Notes under the pieces: model-generated
What the model was told of the DNA's origin: nothing
Seen by the model: only the letters and a program-made list of their open reading frames with translations
The model's database searches: none
Translations under genes and position numbers: made by a program
Assembly: GCA_964510205.1 (NCBI GenBank)
Contig: CAZEBW010000010.1
Location: forward strand, 1-64,000
Reading direction: 5' to 3'
From: CAZEBW01 sp964510205
GTDB lineage: Bacteria; Chloroflexota; Anaerolineae; VGOG01
Length of the DNA stretch: 64,000 nt
Part shown: positions 15,694 to 28,712 of the stretch, piece after piece
How positions within the stretch are numbered: position 1 is the stretch's first letter
Layout of the letters: each line of letters begins with the position of its first letter

Positions 15694-17115
15694 CTAGACG
15701 ACTTGCACCTTCATGATGTCCGTGGTGCCAGGGCCGCTGCCTGCCGCTCCGGCAGTGACGACTACCACGTCGCCCTGTTTTACCAGCCCATGCTCCTGCG
15801 CAGCCTCCACGGCGCCAGCGATGGTCTCATCGGTGCTCTCCGCACGCTTCGAGAGCAATGCGCGAACCCCTCTATAAAGGGCCAACCGACACTGAACCGC
15901 GAAGCTGGGCGTGACGGCGACGATGGGAGAGTGAGGACGATACTTGGAGATGACTTGGGCCGTGTAACCCGAGATGGTGGGAGTGATGATGGCCACGGCA
16001 TCCAAATCACAAGCCGTCTCGTAAGTGGCATGGCTGACCGCATCGGCAATGGAGGTCACCGGCCTGCGAACGCGCTGCGGCCTGGCCACATGATCCAACC
16101 CGCTTCGCTCCGCCTCCTGAGCAATCCGCACCATCGTCTGCACGGACTCCAGAGGATATTTACCCACCGCCGTCTCGCCAGAGAGCATGATGGCATCGGT
16201 GCCATCCAAGATGGCGTTGGCCACGTCGCTGGCCTCGGCTCGCGTGGGCCGCGGATTGCGCATCATCGAGTCCAACATCTGGGTGGCGGTGATCACTGGC
16301 TTGCCAGCGTCATTGCATTTGGCGATGATCATCTTCTGGAGTATGGGCACGTCCTCTGGCGAGGTCTCGATGGCCAGGTCGCCGCGAGCCACCATGATGG
16401 CGTCCGCGGCCTCGATGATGCCGTCAATGTCGTCCACCGCCTCCGGCTTCTCGATCTTGGCCACCACGGGCACCGGGTCGCGGGAGCCAGATTGCTCCTG
16501 GATGATCTCCTTCAATTCCCGCACCTCGCCCGAGTTGCGCACAAAGGAGAGCGCAACCCAGTTCACTCCCCGCTCCAGCACAAAGCGCAGGTCCCGACGG
16601 TCCTTGTCGGTGATGGCCGGAATGGCGTGCGAGGCGCGAGGCAGGTTCATGCCCTTGTTGGTCTGGAGCAACCCGCCGGTGATCACCCGACAGACGATGT
16701 CGGTCTCGCTGGTGGACAGCACTTCCAGCCCCAGCAGCCCATCGTCAATGAGGATGCGATCGCCGGGCTTCACCTCTTGGGGAAGCCGGGCATACTGGAC
16801 AGGCACCTCGGCGCGATGGCCCACGATGGGCTGCGTGGTCAGGATCACTTCCTCGCCAGAAGACAACAGGACGCCCTGGCCTTCCATCTCGCCCACCCGC
16901 AGCTTGGGTCCCTGGAGGTCGGTCAGAATGGCGATGGGCTTGCCCACCTCGGCAGCCGCAGCGCGGATGCGCCGGATGTTCTCGCCATGAACGGATTGAT
17001 CGCCGTGGGAGAAGTTCAGGCGGGCCACATCCATGCCGGCCAACATCAACTCCCGCAGCATCTCAGGCTCCCGACTGGCCGGCCCGATGGTGCAGACGAT
17101 CTTAGTATACAACAT
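15694..17115 (-). CDS. pyk: Pyruvate kinase
   Basis: Transfers phosphate from PEP to ADP in the last step of glycolysis. The 473-residue length is the standard bacterial size. The N-terminus TKIVCTIGPAS, the substrate-binding ARLNFSHG, the active-site VAKIEKPEA with its catalytic Lys, and the magnesium-binding MVARGDL are present, with a C-terminal allosteric domain (from about residue 350). GAGGAAG precedes the ATG. It is the end gene of the minus-strand run next to the tRNA. With the PEP carboxykinase and malic enzyme in this window it sets the PEP/pyruvate branch point. Confidence 0.97.
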   Translation of the reverse strand: MLYTKIVCTIGPASREPEMLRELMLAGMDVARLNFSHGDQSVHGENIRRIRAAAAEVGKPIAILTDLQGPKLRVGEMEGQGVLLSSGEEVILTTQPIVGHRAEVPVQYARLPQEVKPGDRILIDDGLLGLEVLSTSETDIVCRVITGGLLQTNKGMNLPRASHAIPAITDKDRRDLRFVLERGVNWVALSFVRNSGEVRELKEIIQEQSGSRDPVPVVAKIEKPEAVDDIDGIIEAADAIMVARGDLAIETSPEDVPILQKMIIAKCNDAGKPVITATQMLDSMMRNPRPTRAEASDVANAILDGTDAIMLSGETAVGKYPLESVQTMVRIAQEAERSGLDHVARPQRVRRPVTSIADAVSHATYETACDLDAVAIITPTISGYTAQVISKYRPHSPIVAVTPSFAVQCRLALYRGVRALLSKRAESTDETIAGAVEAAQEHGLVKQGDVVVVTAGAAGSGPGTTDIMKVQVV

Positions 17116-17308
17116 GGAACACTTCCTCTGAAGTGACAGGATCTGCAGGAGCTAGCGCGGCGGAGTCCCCAACTCGTTGGGGGCAGTCATCCCGAACAAG
17201 TTCGGGTCTCCGCTGCCACAAGGCTGTTGCCCGACTATCAGAACCAATGTGATGGCTCTGCCCAAGAAGCCCTTTCAAGTGATCCGCAAATCCCGCCGAT
17301 CCGTGTTC

Positions 17309-17722
17309 TTACTCCGACAGAGGCACGACCTCGACGGCGGACGGCCCTTTGGGAGTCTGCTCGACTTTGAACTCCACCCTCTGTCCATCTTGCAGGGTGC
17401 CGTAACCCTCGACGCCGGAATGGTGAACGAAGATGTCTTCACCGTTGGCCTGGGTAATGAAACCCCAGCCCTTGACGGCGTCGAACCATTTCACCTGTCC
17501 AATGGACTTCCCTCCACTAGGCTGCACTCCACTGGGCTGCACTCCACTGGGCTGCCGTCCAATGGGCTTCACTCCAGGCTCATCAGCAGTGCGACAGCGA
17601 GGACAGAACTTGGGCTCGAATAACTCAGCGCCCCGTTCGGCCATTTTCCGCTGCTCGGTAACAGTGAACACGAACTGAGACCCACATTGTTCGCAAGTCA
17701 TCATCTTGTCTCGGTAATTCAT
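17309..17722 (-). CDS. Zinc-ribbon cold-shock domain protein
   Basis: A 137-residue nucleic-acid-binding protein. Residues about 5-48 form a zinc-ribbon-like domain with two CxxC pairs (CEQCG and CPRC). A linker of about 25 residues follows, and then a cold-shock domain (about 75-135) with RNP motifs KGWGFITQ and DIFVHH. The linker is encoded by four imperfect 15-bp tandem repeats (17514-17573), giving repeated (G/V)QPSG units, so its length may vary between strains. It is next to gyrA in the same direction. Likely an RNA chaperone; the zinc domain's target is unknown. Confidence 0.85.
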   Translation of the reverse strand: MNYRDKMMTCEQCGSQFVFTVTEQRKMAERGAELFEPKFCPRCRTADEPGVKPIGRQPSGVQPSGVQPSGGKSIGQVKWFDAVKGWGFITQANGEDIFVHHSGVEGYGTLQDGQRVEFKVEQTPKGPSAVEVVPLSE

Positions 17723-17742
17723 TTTGCCTCCTATGTCTCAAA

Positions 17743-20199
17743 TTAGCTCCTGGGGCAAACCACGTCGGCCAAGCTGTCGCCGCCCCGCAGCGACATCAGC
17801 ACCTTGCCCCGGGTGACGCGCCCCATACGCGGCGCACTGCGCACCCGCAGTTTCTTGGTGCCTCCCTTGGCCGAGACCAACACGATCTGGTCGCTGCCCT
17901 TAACCACGCAGCCGCCCACCAAATCCCCCGTCTTGGACGACAGGCTGGCTGTGACCACTCCCTTGCCGTAGCGTCCCTGGGTGGGATACTCGGCCAGCGA
18001 AGTCCACTTGCCGTAGCCTGCGCTGGTGGCCACGAACAGGCTGGCCCTGGGCTGCACCACATCCATGGCCACCACACCGTCGCCCTTGCCGAGCAGCTTG
18101 ATGCCCATCACGCCGCCGGCCGGCAGGCCCATGGGTCGCACTTCTTTCTCCTCAAATCGGATGGCCTGCCCCTTCCGCGTGACCAGGATCACTTCATCCG
18201 TACCGCTGGTAAAGGCGGCCCCTCCCAGCTCGTCGCCCTCATCCACGCCCATCACGGTGAACTCCTCGCCCCGCGCGGCCAAGAAGTCGGCCAGCGTCAC
18301 TCGCTTAACCTTGCCCTTGCGGCTAGCCAGCAACAGGTACCCCTCCCTGGGCTGTTCAGGGGATTTGCCGGCCGCCACGGGCAGCGCCAGGGCAGCGGCG
18401 ACCTTATGGCGACGCCACAGAGAGGTCAGGTCGGCCAAGTGCTCTCCCCCGCTGGGCCTGTCGGCCTCAGGTATCTGATGCACCAGCACGGACACCGCCC
18501 GCCCGTCGGCCGTGAACAGGAAAAGCTCGTCCTGCGTGTTGGCCGCCAGCACCTGGTGGAGAGGATCCTTGACCCGTCGCCGGGTGGTCTTGATCCCCTC
18601 CTCCACAGAGTGCCGCGAGACCAGCCCATCACGGCTGATGCCGATCAGCACCTCTTCGTCGGGCAAGAGATCGCGGGCCGTGAGCTCGACCTTCTTTCGT
18701 TCCACAATCTGAGTCCGCCGAGGGTCGGCGTACTTGTCCTTGACCTCCCGCACCTCTTCCTTGATCAAGCCCAGAATCTTCTTGGGGCTGCGCAAAACGC
18801 TCTCAAGGCGACGGATAAGCTTCAACTTCTCTTTGTGCTCATCGTCTAGCTTCCTGCGCTCCAGGGAAACCAGTCGCCGCAGAGGCGTATCCAAGATAGC
18901 CTGGGCCTGGATCTCGGTCAGCTTGAACTTGCGGCGCAGATTTCTACGAGCCGTATCCACCCTGCGGGAGCGTCGGATGGTGTCAATCACCTCGTCCAGA
19001 GCATCCAAGGCGATCAACAGTCCTTCCAGCACGTGGGCCCGCGCACGCGCCCGCTCCAGATCGTAGCGGCTGCGGCGCTCGATGATCTCACGCCGGTGGT
19101 CGAGGTAAAGCTGCAAGGCCCTCTTGAGAGACAGCAGCCGAGGCTCGCCATCCACCAGGGCCAGCATGATGATGCTGAAAGTGCTCTGCATGGGCGTGGT
19201 CTTGAAGAGATCAGCCAATACCTCGCGCGGTTCTACTGTGCGCGTCAACTCAATACAAATACGCATCCCCTGGCGGTCCGACTCGTCTCGAAGATCGGTG
19301 ACGCCCTCCAGGCGGCCTTCACGAACCTGCTCGGCGATGCGCTCAATGAGGTTGGTCTTGTTGGTCTGATAAGGCAGTTCGGTGACCACGATGCGATGGC
19401 GATTGCGGCTCATCTGTTCGATGTGGGTCTTGGCCTGGACCGTGATGCGCCCTCTCCCCACTGCGTACGCGCTGCGGAGGGCATCCGCCTCGCTGCCGTC
19501 CCCTTCGCCCGGTCGGTAGCGGTAGGCAACCCCGCCGGTGGGGAAATCGGGCCCTTTCATAAAGCGCATCAACTCCTCGACGGTGACCTCATCAAGCTCA
19601 CTGGCATGGTCTATCATGTAGATCAGCGCATCGCAAACCTCGCCCAGATTATGTGGCGGAATGCTGGTGGACATGGCCACGGCGATACCCGAGCTGCCGT
19701 TGACCAACAGATTGGGAATACTGGCTGGCAGCACCTTGGGCTCTTGCAGGGTACCATCGAAGTTCTCAGCGAAATCTACGGTCTCCTTATGGATGTCCCC
19801 TAACATCTCGTTAGCTGCGAGGGCCAGCCTGGCTTCGGTGTAGCGCATGGCGGCGGGCGGATCGCCGTCCATGCTGCCGAAGTTGCCCTGGCCATCCACC
19901 AGCAGGTAGCGCAGCGAGAAGTCCTGGGCCATGCGAGCCATGGCATCGTAGACGGCCGCGTCTCCGTGGGGATGGTACTTTCCAAGCACCTCGCCCACGA
20001 TGCGCGCACTCTTCTTGTAAGACTTATCGTGCTGGAGACCCATGTCGTGCATGGCGTACAGAATGCGCCGATGCACCGGCTTCAGGCCATCGCGGGCATC
20101 GGGCAAGGCTCGCGAGACGATGACGCTCATGGCATAATCGAGATATGCCTCTTGCATCTCGTGGCCGATATCCACCTGGCGAACGGTTCCGATTTCCAT
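17743..20199 (-). CDS. gyrA: DNA gyrase subunit A
   Basis: Breaks and rejoins DNA in the GyrA2GyrB2 topoisomerase. The catalytic Tyr is Tyr120 in AAMRYTEARL. The N-terminal winged helix, tower and coiled coil run to about residue 500, and the C-terminal beta-pinwheel from about 510 to 810. A GyrA-box-like QGRYGKG near residue 755 supports gyrase over topoisomerase IV. The quinolone pocket reads HPHGDAAVYDAMARM, with Ala81 at the position of E. coli Ser83, as in naturally less sensitive bacteria. The protein has 818 residues, which is normal. gyrB is not in the window. Confidence 0.95.
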   Translation of the reverse strand: MEIGTVRQVDIGHEMQEAYLDYAMSVIVSRALPDARDGLKPVHRRILYAMHDMGLQHDKSYKKSARIVGEVLGKYHPHGDAAVYDAMARMAQDFSLRYLLVDGQGNFGSMDGDPPAAMRYTEARLALAANEMLGDIHKETVDFAENFDGTLQEPKVLPASIPNLLVNGSSGIAVAMSTSIPPHNLGEVCDALIYMIDHASELDEVTVEELMRFMKGPDFPTGGVAYRYRPGEGDGSEADALRSAYAVGRGRITVQAKTHIEQMSRNRHRIVVTELPYQTNKTNLIERIAEQVREGRLEGVTDLRDESDRQGMRICIELTRTVEPREVLADLFKTTPMQSTFSIIMLALVDGEPRLLSLKRALQLYLDHRREIIERRSRYDLERARARAHVLEGLLIALDALDEVIDTIRRSRRVDTARRNLRRKFKLTEIQAQAILDTPLRRLVSLERRKLDDEHKEKLKLIRRLESVLRSPKKILGLIKEEVREVKDKYADPRRTQIVERKKVELTARDLLPDEEVLIGISRDGLVSRHSVEEGIKTTRRRVKDPLHQVLAANTQDELFLFTADGRAVSVLVHQIPEADRPSGGEHLADLTSLWRRHKVAAALALPVAAGKSPEQPREGYLLLASRKGKVKRVTLADFLAARGEEFTVMGVDEGDELGGAAFTSGTDEVILVTRKGQAIRFEEKEVRPMGLPAGGVMGIKLLGKGDGVVAMDVVQPRASLFVATSAGYGKWTSLAEYPTQGRYGKGVVTASLSSKTGDLVGGCVVKGSDQIVLVSAKGGTKKLRVRSAPRMGRVTRGKVLMSLRGGDSLADVVCPRS

Positions 20200-20228
20200 G
20201 TCTGCACCCCTCGGTAGTCTCCCTGTAG

Positions 20229-20360
20229 AGTGTTGCTACCCTAAGTCAAGCTGTTCGTGTCATTGCGAGGCGCGCTGTTTGCGCCGAAGCAATCTCCAGC
20301 TTACTCGTAGGAGATTGCTTCGCTCCCTGCGGTCGCTCGCAATGACACAGCAGCAACACT
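20229..20360. repeat. REP-like palindromic element, copy 1
   Basis: GTGTCATTGCGAG (20257-20269) pairs with CTCGCAATGACAC (20336-20348). An inner pair, GAAGCAATCTC with GAGATTGCTTC, lies inside, and an outer pair AGTGTTGCT with AGCAACACT extends to 20229 and 20360. A related copy is at 60169-60255. It sits upstream of gyrA in a spacer of 546 bases that otherwise holds the tandem repeat and terminator listed below. Confidence 0.75.
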
Positions 20361-20469
20361 TAAGGGGGGGCTACTCACCCCTCAACCTACGTCAAAGCCA
20401 GTAGACTTCCCCGGTTGTGAAAAGCCCTTTCCTCTAATATATGCCATTTCCAGGCTTTTGTCAAACAGT

Positions 20470-20572
20470 CCGCTGAATCCTGCCCATCCACCCCGTCCGT
20501 TGAACCCTGCCCGTCTACCCCGTCCGATAAATCCCCTCATCCGCCCTGTCCGCTGAATCCCCACGTCCGTTG
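20470..20572. repeat. 27-bp imperfect tandem repeat
   Basis: About 3.6 units of a C-rich repeat, each starting CCG(C/T)TGAA or CCGATAAA and ending CCCCGT or a variant. The units begin at about 20470, 20497 and 20524, with a partial fourth. No ORF or stem explains it. It lies beyond the rpoC terminator. Confidence 0.6.
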
Positions 20573-20586
20573 TTCCCTCCAAGCAA

Positions 20587-20621
20587 AAGGCGGTGACCGA
20601 ATCGAACCCGATCACCGCCTT
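20587..20621 (-). terminator. Probable rpoC terminator
   Basis: AAGGCGGTGA (20587-20596) pairs perfectly with TCACCGCCTT (20612-20621) and is followed on the minus strand by TTTTGCTT. Two further GC palindromes (GGCGGACCCTAGTCCGCC and CCGCTGGACCAGGGTCCAGC) lie between it and the rpoC stop. Confidence 0.65.
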
Positions 20622-20745
20622 ATTCTCCAGGGGTCGCCGGGGAGGAGGTCTTCCCCGCGCCGACTAAGAGCCTATCCGAAAACCTGCTCGTGGCGGACCC
20701 TAGTCCGCCGCTGGACCAGGGTCCAGCGGGAGCAAAAGGGTTGTT

Positions 20746-25191
<4,446 letters not shown>

Positions 25192-25239
25192 GGTCTCCCT
25201 CCTGATTTGGATATGAGTTATCAGCTATTAATCGCGAGT

Positions 25240-26252
25240 CGCCAGACATTGGGCCGTTGGTCTCTAGGCAGCGATGGCCCCAGCAGCGCGACACGAGCGA
25301 GATATCACCGCTATCCGCCAGGGCCGACACCGTTGCCCTTACAGCAAAGGTAGGTATGCCGCAAGACACGGGCCGACACGTCCTCCAAGCCAGCAGCTTG
25401 GGTGTAGACATGGATCAGCCGCTGCACCGTGCGCTTGGAAATGCAATTCCCCCGCCGGCTGAGGAACAGACTATCAGTGCTGTTCGAAGCGGCCCGGACC
25501 TGTAAATAATCCCGCACGGCCGCGCAGGCCTGGGAATTGAGAGGAACTCGGCGGCGCTTCGCAGGAAGACGCCAGTGCGCTTCACTGGTTCCACCATCGC
25601 CGTGGTGAGGACTTTCGCCGCTGACAGCTTCTCCGCCTCCCACCAGCAACACGCCCTCGCCATTGCCGTGCAGTTGGACATCGGACAAGCGCAATTCTGT
25701 CAACTCTCCCAGCTTGACCCCTGTCTGGAGAAACAACTGGATGATGGCATAGTCGCGCTTGACCAAGCTGGGTCGTCCCTCTTGTTGGACCGCCTCCAGG
25801 AGACGCGCGACCTCCGTGGGCTCAAGGGCCCTGGGGGGGTTTGAGTTGGGTTTGGCAACCAACCGCACTTGGGACGCAGGATTGCTCTCAGTTCGACCCG
25901 TTTCCATCGCAAAACTGTAGAACTTGCGAACCGCCTGCAGACGCCGATTGATCGTGGAGGGAGCCCACCCCTCGCTGGTCTGCATATAGCGGCGATACGC
26001 ACGGATATCTTCGGGCGTCAACCTCAACAGGGAATCCTCCGCCGCATTGACGCGGGAAGACCTCCGCCACGTGTGCCAACGAGCGAAAGTTCTCAAGTCG
26101 GCCAGATAGTTGACAATGGTGATGGGCGCCAGAGCCAGCCGCTCCAAGTGTTCTTCAAATCGCACCAGCAGTTCTTCGACGTCCCCAGTCACTGACCGAT
26201 ACCTCGGGGCCCCCTGAGCATAAAAAAGAGCGTCTGAGAGTACGGTTCCCAT
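25240..26252 (-). pseudogene. Frameshifted tyrosine recombinase
   Basis: The main frame has the core-binding and part of the catalytic domain of an integrase (IVNYLADLRTFARWH, RRLQAVRKFYSFA, LRHTYL). It then leaves the family and stops at 25311. The overlapping frame continues the fold (TFAVRATVSALADSGDISLV, then CWGHRCLET), so a 1-base frameshift is likely just after RHTY. The catalytic Arg of box I is replaced by Lys (TGVKLGEL), the first His of box II by Arg, and no Tyr nucleophile follows the GHR motif. It is dead as a recombinase. Its insertion may explain the separation of rpoC from rpoB. Confidence 0.8.
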
Positions 26253-26374
26253 CGCTCTTGGACCATGGCAGAAATCCTCACTATCGTCATTTTATACGCA
26301 ATAATTATACGCCTTTCGGACGAAATTGTCAAGTCTCGCCAGCAAGAATTTCACACCTACGTTGGAGGTGGGAG

Positions 26375-27482
26375 CTAATCCGCCCCCACGCCCACTGTAG
26401 ACTGCAGGTAGGTCTCGATGAAAGGATCCAGACTTCCATCGAGGACGGCCTCAGCGTTGCCCGTTTCGTAGCCGGTGCGCAAATCCTTGACCATTTTATA
26501 GGGGTGCAGCACGTAGGAACGGATCTGGTTGCCCCAGCCAGCCCCGACGTGCTTGCCTTTGAGTCGCGCCTGTTCCGCCTCCTGTTTCTCCTGCTCAAGA
26601 TCGAAGAGGCGAGCCCGCAGAATCTTCATGGCCGTCTCCTTATTCTGGGCCTGCGAGCGCTCGTTCTGGCAAGCGACCGTGATGCCCGTGGGTAAGTGGG
26701 TGATGCGCACAGCCGAGCTGGTCTTCTGCATATGCTGCCCGCCTGGGCCGCTGGAGCGATACGTGTCAATCTCCAACTCCTCAGGCTTTATGTCCACCTC
26801 GATCTCCTCCCTGATCTGGGGCCAGACCTCTACCAGGGCAAAAGAGGTGTGTCGCCGGTGGGCAGCATCAAAGGGGGAAAGACGCACCAGGCGGTGAACG
26901 CCTTTCTCGGCCTTCAGATGGCCGTAGACGTAATCTCCTTCGACGCTGACGATGGCCCTTTTCAGACCGGCTTCCTCGCCCGGCATGCTGTCCAAGATGC
27001 TGGTCTTGTAGCCGCGTCCCTCAGCCCAGCGCAGGTACATCCTGAGCAGCATGTCCGTCCAATCCTGGGCCTCGGTGCCGCCCGCCCCGGCGTGGATGGC
27101 CAGGATGGCATCGTCCCTGTCGTGCGGACCCGAGAGGAGCAGCCAGAACTCCAGGCGCTCCAACTCGGCCTCAATGGCCTCGACTTCGCGAGCTATGTCG
27201 CCGGCCATGGACTCGTCCTCATCGGCGAGGGACAGCTCAAGCAGGGTCTGGGCATCGGTCACCCGCCCTGTCAAGCCCGCCCAGGTCTCCACCTCCTCAC
27301 CAAGAGACGCCAATTTTCGCATCACGGCCTGGGCCTCATCTGGATGATCCCAGAAGTCAGGCTTCGCCGCCTTGCGCTCCAGCCGCGCTATCTCCTGCTC
27401 TTTGCTGGCTAGGTCAAAGACGCTCCTTTATCTGTCCGATGCGCCGCCTCAACTCATCTAGTTTGTTCCTAAGTTCTTCCAT
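26375..27482 (-). CDS. prfB: Peptide chain release factor 2 (programmed frameshift)
   Basis: RF2 releases peptides at UGA and UAA. The gene starts at the ATG at 27480-27482, after GGGAGG. It reads 22 codons to an in-frame TGA (27414-27416), then continues in the +1 frame to 26375. The site is AAGGAG-CGT-CTT-TGA-C, the classic RF2 autoregulatory frameshift signal. The joined protein has the N-terminal helical domain (FWDHPDEAQAVM), the codon-recognition domain and the GGQ loop (SSGPGGQHMQKTSSAVRI). Total is about 368 residues, the usual length. An annotation of only the long frame would miss the first 22 residues. Confidence 0.95.
27413..27429 (-). promoter_or_regulatory. RF2 +1 frameshift site
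   Basis: On the minus strand AAAGGAG (27423-27429) acts as an internal Shine-Dalgarno three bases before CTT-TGA-C (27413-27419). Slow reading of UGA when RF2 is scarce promotes a shift from CTT to TTT, which restores RF2 synthesis. Confidence 0.95.
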
Positions 27483-27550
27483 AATCACTCACCTCCCAGT
27501 TCTGTCGGGCATGGGTAACTCGACAATGTTAGATTCCATCGCACGCATGG

Positions 27551-27600
27551 CCCTCTCCCCCCTAACCCCCCTCCCAACCCAACCCTGGGAGAGGGGGGAA
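27551..27600. repeat. GC-rich CCCTCTCCC palindrome
   Basis: CCCTCTCCC pairs with GGGAGAGGG around a C-rich loop between ftsY and prfB. A similar motif (CCCTCCCTGAGAGGGGGG) lies near 1685-1701. It may act as a terminator for ftsY or be a dispersed repeat. Confidence 0.45.
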
Positions 27601-27652
27601 GCCGCTTCGCTTACGACTCCCCTCATTGCCTCGTCGCCTCGTTGCCTCATCT

Positions 27653-28567
27653 CTACTCGCCAAACAACCCCTCGACGAATGCCTCTGGGTTGAATTCGGC
27701 CATGTCCTCCATCCCTTCGCCGGTGCCCACGAAATAGATGGGCAGGCCCAACTCCTCGGCAATGGCGAAGACCGCACCCCCCTTGGCCGTGCCGTCCAGC
27801 TTGGCCAGAAAGATGCCCGTCACACCCACGTCGTCCTTGAAGTGCTGGGCCTGAGCCAGGGCGTTCTGCCCGGTAGTAGCGTCCAGCACCAGGATGGTCT
27901 CGTGGGGCGCGTCGTGCACCTGCTTGGCCGCCACACCGCGCACCTTCTTGAGCTCCTGCATCAGGTTGTACTTGGTGTGCAGACGGCCCGCCGTGTCCAC
28001 GATGAGCATGTCCGCCCCACGAGATCGAGCGGCTCGAATCGCATCGTAGACCACGGCCCCCGGATCAGCCCCTGACTGATGGGCGATCACAGCGCAGCCA
28101 GCTCGCTGGCCCCAGATTTTTAGCTGATCAATGGCCGCCGCTCGAAAAGTGTCGGCTGCGCCGAGCACGACTTTTCGGCCCTGCTCTTGATAATGATGCG
28201 CCAGCTTGGCGATGCTGGTGGTCTTGCCCGAACCATTGGCCCCCACCACCAACACCACCGTGAGCAGACGCGGCTCATCAATGATCAGAGGAGAACCGCT
28301 GTCCAATGCAGCTACGAGCTCCTCTTTGAGCATCTCCTCCACAGCTCTGGCATCATGCACTCGCTCTTGGGCAACGCGCTCTCGCAGCCTTTGCACAAGC
28401 GCGATGGTGGTGTTCACCCCGACATCGGCCTGGATCAGGAGCTCCTCCAGTTCCTCCCAAAGCTCCTCGGTGACTTCGTTGGCCCCAAACAGGCCCGCGA
28501 CCCGCCCGAAAAAAGACTGGCGGGTTCGCGTCAGGCTATCCTTTATCTTATTTGAACGACCAAACAT
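27653..28567 (-). CDS. ftsY: Signal recognition particle receptor FtsY
   Basis: GTPase that docks SRP-ribosome complexes at the membrane. The 304-residue protein has the short NG core. The N domain is a helical bundle (about 20-90). The G domain carries the P-loop GANGSGKTTSIAK near residue 112, the family motif DTFRAAAIDQL, DTAGR and AKLDGTAKGGA. The acidic A domain of E. coli FtsY is absent, as in many bacteria. It has its own promoter and is divergent from thrC, with prfB downstream. Confidence 0.96.
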   Translation of the reverse strand: MFGRSNKIKDSLTRTRQSFFGRVAGLFGANEVTEELWEELEELLIQADVGVNTTIALVQRLRERVAQERVHDARAVEEMLKEELVAALDSGSPLIIDEPRLLTVVLVVGANGSGKTTSIAKLAHHYQEQGRKVVLGAADTFRAAAIDQLKIWGQRAGCAVIAHQSGADPGAVVYDAIRAARSRGADMLIVDTAGRLHTKYNLMQELKKVRGVAAKQVHDAPHETILVLDATTGQNALAQAQHFKDDVGVTGIFLAKLDGTAKGGAVFAIAEELGLPIYFVGTGEGMEDMAEFNPEAFVEGLFGE

Positions 28568-28589
28568 GCCCTAGTTTACCTCCCACGGT

Positions 28590-28618
28590 ATTATACTACA
28601 AACAGGCGATTCTGACAA
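28590..28618 (-). promoter_or_regulatory. ftsY promoter
   Basis: On the minus strand TTGTCA (28613-28618) and TATAAT (28590-28595) are 17 bp apart. The -10 box lies 22 bases before the ftsY start. Confidence 0.8.
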
Positions 28619-28657
28619 AGATGGCGTGACCAAACGACGCGAACGGTGTTGTTATTC

Positions 28658-28686
28658 TTGAGCAAAAACAGCACTTGTGGTATAAT
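28658..28686 (+). promoter_or_regulatory. thrC promoter
   Basis: TTGAGC (28658-28663) and TATAAT (28681-28686) are 17 bp apart. It is divergent from the ftsY promoter, and the -10 box lies 26 bases before the thrC ATG. The short leader leaves little room for a riboswitch. Confidence 0.78.
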
Positions 28687-28712
28687 CTCGTTCGGGAGGC
28701 CGATCATCAACC

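Noticed and set aside
15703..17136. Long open frame antisense to pyruvate kinase (477 codons)
   Set aside because: It mirrors the pyk gene, has no family match and no ribosome binding site, and is rich in His/Arg/Gly as GC-rich shadow frames are.
25311..26252. Functional XerC/D assignment for the recombinase upstream of rpoC
   Set aside because: The catalytic Arg and first His are changed, the frame shifts before the C-terminal box, and no Tyr nucleophile is found.
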